Below are positions 39,391-42,990 of a stretch of 42,990 bases of DNA, piece after piece. How positions within the stretch are numbered: the stretch's first letter is position 1; every line of letters begins with the position of its first letter. The translations under genes were made by a program, and so were the position numbers. Origin of the DNA: Rhodobacteraceae bacterium CG17_big_fil_post_rev_8_21_14_2_50_65_11. GTDB taxonomy: Bacteria > Pseudomonadota > Alphaproteobacteria > Rhodobacterales > Rhodobacteraceae. The stretch is taken from positions 1 to 42,990 of the forward strand of contig PFEX01000236.1 in the NCBI GenBank assembly GCA_002783145.1, given 5' to 3'. Under the pieces are notes generated by a model. The model made no database searches, was not told the DNA's origin, and saw only the letters and a program-made list of their open reading frames with translations.

Positions 39391-40013
39391 TAGAGCTGGC
39401 AAAGGAGGGCGGTCTGTGGACCGTCACGCTGAACCGGCCCGACAAGGCCAATTCGCTGACGCCGGCGATGCTGGAGGAACTGGCGGAGATCGCCGAGGCC
39501 GGGGCCGCGGCGGAAAGCCTGCGCGCCCTGATCCTGACCGGCGCCGGGACCCGCGTGTTTTCCGCCGGCGCGGATCTTGACGCGGCCAGGGCGGGGCTGG
39601 CGACTTCGCCGTTGTGGGAGCGTCTGTCGGGCGCGATTGCCGCGCTGCCTTGCCTGACCATCGCGGCGCTCAACGGGACGCTGGCGGGCGGCGCCTTCGG
39701 CATGGCGCTCGCCTGCGATCTGCGCCTTGCTGTGCCGGACGCGCGGTTCTTCTACCCGGTGGCGCAGCTTGGCTATCTGCCGCAACCCTCCGATCCCGGC
39801 CGGCTGGCGGCGCTGGTCGGGCCGTCGCGCGCCAGGATGATCCTGCTGGCCAGCCAGAAGATCGCCGCCGATGAGGCGCTGGCATGGGGCCTTGTCGATC
39901 GCGTCGCCCCGCCCGAGGCGCTGATGGCAGAGGCGCACGGGCTGGCCGCCGCCGCGCTGTCGGGTGATCCGCAAGTGCTGCGCGGGATCAAGGCGATGTG
40001 CAGCGGCGCATGA
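39387..40013 (+). CDS. Enoyl-CoA hydratase/isomerase family protein (GTG start overlapping SDR stop)
   Basis: VTLNRPDKANSLTPAMLEEL; AGTRVFSAGADLD; LNGTLAGGAFGMALACDLRLA. Confidence 0.9.
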   Translation: MIELAKEGGLWTVTLNRPDKANSLTPAMLEELAEIAEAGAAAESLRALILTGAGTRVFSAGADLDAARAGLATSPLWERLSGAIAALPCLTIAALNGTLAGGAFGMALACDLRLAVPDARFFYPVAQLGYLPQPSDPGRLAALVGPSRARMILLASQKIAADEALAWGLVDRVAPPEALMAEAHGLAAAALSGDPQVLRGIKAMCSGA

Positions 40014-40091
40014 TGCCTCTGCGCCCGCGCAGGTGGTGAGATGGTCTTGGTTTGCTATCTTTTCGGGAACCGCAAACAGGAGGGTTCCCCG

Positions 40092-41081
40092 ATGGGATTG
40101 CTGGTAGACGGCGAATGGCACGACAAATGGTATGACACCAAATCCACTGGCGGCGCGTTCAAGCGTAGCGCGGCGCAGTTCCGCAACTGGGTCACACCCG
40201 ATGGCAGCCCCGGCGCCTCGGGCGAGGGCGGCTTCAAGGCCGAAAGCGGGCGCTATCACCTCTATGTCAGCCATGCCTGCCCCTGGGCCAACCGCACGCT
40301 GATCTTTCGTCAACTCAAGGGCCTGACCGGGCATATCGACGTGTCGGTGGTGCATCCCGACATGCTGGATGACGGCTGGACCTTCGTGACGGATTTCCCC
40401 GGCGCCACTGGCGACAGGCTGTTCGGGTCGCGCTTCCTTCGCGATGTCTACCTGCGCGCCAAGCCCGACATGACCGGCCGTGTCACCGTGCCAGTGCTGT
40501 GGGACAAGAAACGCGACACCATCGTGTCGAACGAAAGCGCCGAGATCATCCGCATGTTCAACAGCGCCTTCGACGGCATCACCGGCGACAGTCAGGACTT
40601 CTACCCCGAACCGCTTCGCGAAGAGATCGACCGCCTGAACGCCCGCATCTACAACGACATCAACAACGGCGTCTACAAGTCGGGCTTCGCCACCACGCAG
40701 GAGGCTTATGACACCGCCGTTCACGCGCTCTTTGACGCGCTCGACCGGGTCGAGGATATCCTGTCGCGCAATCGCTACCTGACAGGCGCGCGCGTGACCG
40801 AAGCCGACTGGCGCCTGCTGCCGACGATCCTGCGCTTCGATGCGGTCTACCACCTGCATTTCAAGTGCAACCGGCGGCGGATCATCGACTATCCCAACCT
40901 GTGGGGTTGGGCGAAGGAGCTTTACCAATGGCCGGGTATCCGCGACGTGGTGCATTTCGACCATTTCGTGCGTCATTATCACTACAGTCACGAGACGATC
41001 AATCCGCACCGTATCATCCCCATCAACCCGGTGATCGACTGGGATGCCCCGCATGACCGGGAGGCATTGCAGGCGGCCTGA
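40092..41081 (+). CDS. Glutathione S-transferase, Xi class (glutathionyl-hydroquinone reductase-like)
   Basis: YHLYVSHACPWANRTLIFRQLKGL with CPWA active-site motif; VPVLWDKKRDTIVSNESAEIIRMFN. Confidence 0.93.
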   Translation: MGLLVDGEWHDKWYDTKSTGGAFKRSAAQFRNWVTPDGSPGASGEGGFKAESGRYHLYVSHACPWANRTLIFRQLKGLTGHIDVSVVHPDMLDDGWTFVTDFPGATGDRLFGSRFLRDVYLRAKPDMTGRVTVPVLWDKKRDTIVSNESAEIIRMFNSAFDGITGDSQDFYPEPLREEIDRLNARIYNDINNGVYKSGFATTQEAYDTAVHALFDALDRVEDILSRNRYLTGARVTEADWRLLPTILRFDAVYHLHFKCNRRRIIDYPNLWGWAKELYQWPGIRDVVHFDHFVRHYHYSHETINPHRIIPINPVIDWDAPHDREALQAA

Positions 41082-41123
41082 AAATCGGGTTCAACCGGTG
41101 CCGCATGGCATGGGGCGGCGAGG

Positions 41124-42065
41124 ATGACGAGGGTGGCAAAACGCGATCACGGCGGCGGCCTCGACGGGGCCGTGGCGCGGTACGGCGGTGCGCGGGGGGA
41201 TTGGCTGGATCTGTCCACCGGCGTCAACCCGGTGCCCTACCCGCTTCCGGCGCTTGACGGGGAGGTCTGGGCGACGCTTCCCGATGAGGGCGCCCTTGCC
41301 GCGTTGACGGAGGCGGCGCGCATGGTCTGGCAGGCGCCCGAAGAGGCCGCCGTGCTGGCCGCTCCGGGGGCCTCGGCGCTGATCGCCCGGCTGCCCGCGC
41401 TGGCGCCCCCCGGCATGGTGGAGATCCCCGGCCCGACCTACAACGAGCACAGGGCCGCCTTCCGCGCCGCCGGTTGGCAGGCGGGGGCGGGCGGCGCGCT
41501 CGTCGTCGTGCATCCCAACAATCCTGACGGGCGGATGTGGTCGGCGGCGGATCTGTCGGGCGACCGGCCGCTGACGGTGATCGACGAGAGCTTTTGCGAC
41601 GTGGCGCCTGCGGAAAGCCTGGTGCACCTGTCGACGCGGCCCGGCGTGGTGGTGCTGAAAAGTTTCGGCAAGTTCTGGGGGCTCGCGGGGCTGCGGCTGG
41701 GCTTTGCCATCGCGCGGCCCGAGACCATTGGGCGGCTGTCCGAGATGATCGGGCCTTGGGCGGTTTCCGGCCCCGCGCTGGCGATCGGCACGGCCGCGCT
41801 GCGCGATGCAGGCTGGGCCGAGGCGACGCGGGCGCGTCTGGCGCGCGATGCCGACCGCCTGGACGGGTTGTTGACCGGGGCGGAGGTCGTGGGTGGCACG
41901 ACGCTGTTCCGGCTTTACGAGGTGGATGACGCGGCGGCGTGGCAGGACCGTTTGGCGCGCGCCCGTGTCTGGTCGCGGGTCTTTCCCTATTCGACCCGCT
42001 GGCTGCGCCTCGGCCTGCCGGGGGCTGAATGTGACTGGACCCGGCTGGAGGCGGCGCTGGCATGA
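41124..42065 (+). CDS. cobC: Threonine-phosphate decarboxylase (cobalamin biosynthesis, PLP aminotransferase fold I)
   Basis: DHGGGLDGAVARYGGARGDWLDLSTGVNPVPYPLP; PNNPDGR; KSFGKFWGLAGLRLGFA. Confidence 0.92.
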   Translation: MTRVAKRDHGGGLDGAVARYGGARGDWLDLSTGVNPVPYPLPALDGEVWATLPDEGALAALTEAARMVWQAPEEAAVLAAPGASALIARLPALAPPGMVEIPGPTYNEHRAAFRAAGWQAGAGGALVVVHPNNPDGRMWSAADLSGDRPLTVIDESFCDVAPAESLVHLSTRPGVVVLKSFGKFWGLAGLRLGFAIARPETIGRLSEMIGPWAVSGPALAIGTAALRDAGWAEATRARLARDADRLDGLLTGAEVVGGTTLFRLYEVDDAAAWQDRLARARVWSRVFPYSTRWLRLGLPGAECDWTRLEAALA

Positions 42066-42970
42066 CCGCATGGCTGCTTTTCGGGGCGTTGACCCTCGAC
42101 GCCCTGGTCGGAGAGCCGCGCTGGCTTTGGTCACGAGTGCCGCATCCGGCGGTTCTGATGGGGCGCCTCATCGCCTGGTGCGACGGGCGGTTCAATACCG
42201 GGCCGCGCCGCGACAACGGGGTGCTGGTGGTCATGGGCCTTGTCGCGGCAAGCGCCCTCATTGGCGTGATCATCGAGGCGCTGCCGTTGGGCTGGCTGTG
42301 GTCGATGCTGGGGGCGGCGGTGCTGTTGGCGCAGAAAAGCCTTGTGCAGCATGTGCAGGCGGTCGCCGACGCGCTGCGCTATGGCCCGGGCGAGGGGCGG
42401 CGCGTGGTGGCGATGATCGTGGGGCGCGATACGCGCGACATGGGCGAGGCGGATGTCGCCCGCGCCGCCATTGAAAGTGCTGCCGAGAATTTCAGCGATG
42501 GCGTCATAGCCCCTGCCTTCTGGTATCTGGTCGGCGGGCTGCCCGGCATCGTGATTTACAAGGCGATCAACACCGCCGACTCGATGATCGGCTACCGCAC
42601 GCCGCGGCACGCCGATTTCGGCTGGGCAGCGGCGCGGCTCGACGATGTGCTGAACGTGGTGCCGGCGCGCATCACCGCCGGGCTGATCGCGCTCGTCGGC
42701 TGGTCGGCCCGCGCGCTGGAGGTGATCCGCTGCGACGCACGGCTGCACCGGTCGCCCAATGCCGGCTGGCCTGAGGCGGCGATGGCGGGGGTGCTGGACG
42801 TCGCCCTGTCCGGGCCGCGCAGCTACCATGGCGAGACGCGGGACGACCCTTGGGTGAACCGCAGTGGCGACCACGCGATCGGCGGTGCGCATGTCGAGCG
42901 CGCCATCGCGGTGCTGTGGCGCGCCTGGGCCGTGGTCCTTGGTGGCACGCTGCTGCTTGCCCTGTTCTGA
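42062..42970 (+). CDS. cobD: Adenosylcobinamide-phosphate synthase (CobD/CbiB)
   Basis: LDALVGEPRWLWSRVPHPAVLMGRLI; ESAAENFSDGVIAPAFWYLVGGLPGIVIYKAINTADSMIGYR. Confidence 0.95.
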   Translation: MTAWLLFGALTLDALVGEPRWLWSRVPHPAVLMGRLIAWCDGRFNTGPRRDNGVLVVMGLVAASALIGVIIEALPLGWLWSMLGAAVLLAQKSLVQHVQAVADALRYGPGEGRRVVAMIVGRDTRDMGEADVARAAIESAAENFSDGVIAPAFWYLVGGLPGIVIYKAINTADSMIGYRTPRHADFGWAAARLDDVLNVVPARITAGLIALVGWSARALEVIRCDARLHRSPNAGWPEAAMAGVLDVALSGPRSYHGETRDDPWVNRSGDHAIGGAHVERAIAVLWRAWAVVLGGTLLLALF

Positions 42971-42990
42971 TTGCGTGCTAGGCTGCCGCT

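Noticed and set aside
39324-41054. 576-codon antisense ORF opposite the SDR/enoyl-CoA hydratase/GST genes
   Set aside because: Shadow ORF; sense-strand genes have diagnostic motifs.
1-42990. Search for CRISPR arrays, tRNA genes, IS ends/transposases, toxin-antitoxin or defence modules
   Set aside because: None recognised by eye on either strand; gene content is core metabolism and respiration.

Overview
High-GC alphaproteobacterial (Rhodobacterales-like) chromosomal segment with about 42 protein-coding genes and one SRP RNA. It looks like ordinary core genome: no CRISPR array, transposase, integrase, phage module or recognisable defence island was seen. Main blocks: trcR-like regulator; SDR / RsmC-like methyltransferase / clpS; HAD hydrolase; 4.5S/SRP RNA (minus); cyclic nucleotide phosphodiesterase/nucleotidase; nudC; prephenate dehydratase; membrane-anchored cytochrome c; yejABEF-type peptide ABC transporter; hemN <-> fnrL; uspA <-> ccoNOQP-ccoGHIS (cbb3 oxidase and assembly, including a 52-aa ccoS absent from the supplied ORF track); ubiG; pip; a minus-strand gpmI-envC-ctpA-rppH operon; cysQ and pmbA; a DUF2125 protein; SDR plus enoyl-CoA hydratase; Xi-class GST; cobC/cobD cobalamin genes. 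I did not find a convincing new multi-gene system. The most notable anomalies are: (1) an in-frame amber codon (TAG where CAG/Gln is expected) splitting the ctpA S41 protease upstream of its catalytic Ser/Lys; (2) FNR-type boxes whose spacing suggests separate class II promoters for divergent usp and ccoN, and a possibly leaderless hemN; (3) an exact 18-bp tandem duplication in the ccoG leader just downstream of an FNR-like box; (4) a strong unexplained hairpin between the HAD gene and the SRP RNA. All calls were read by eye from sequence and translations; no database search was run.
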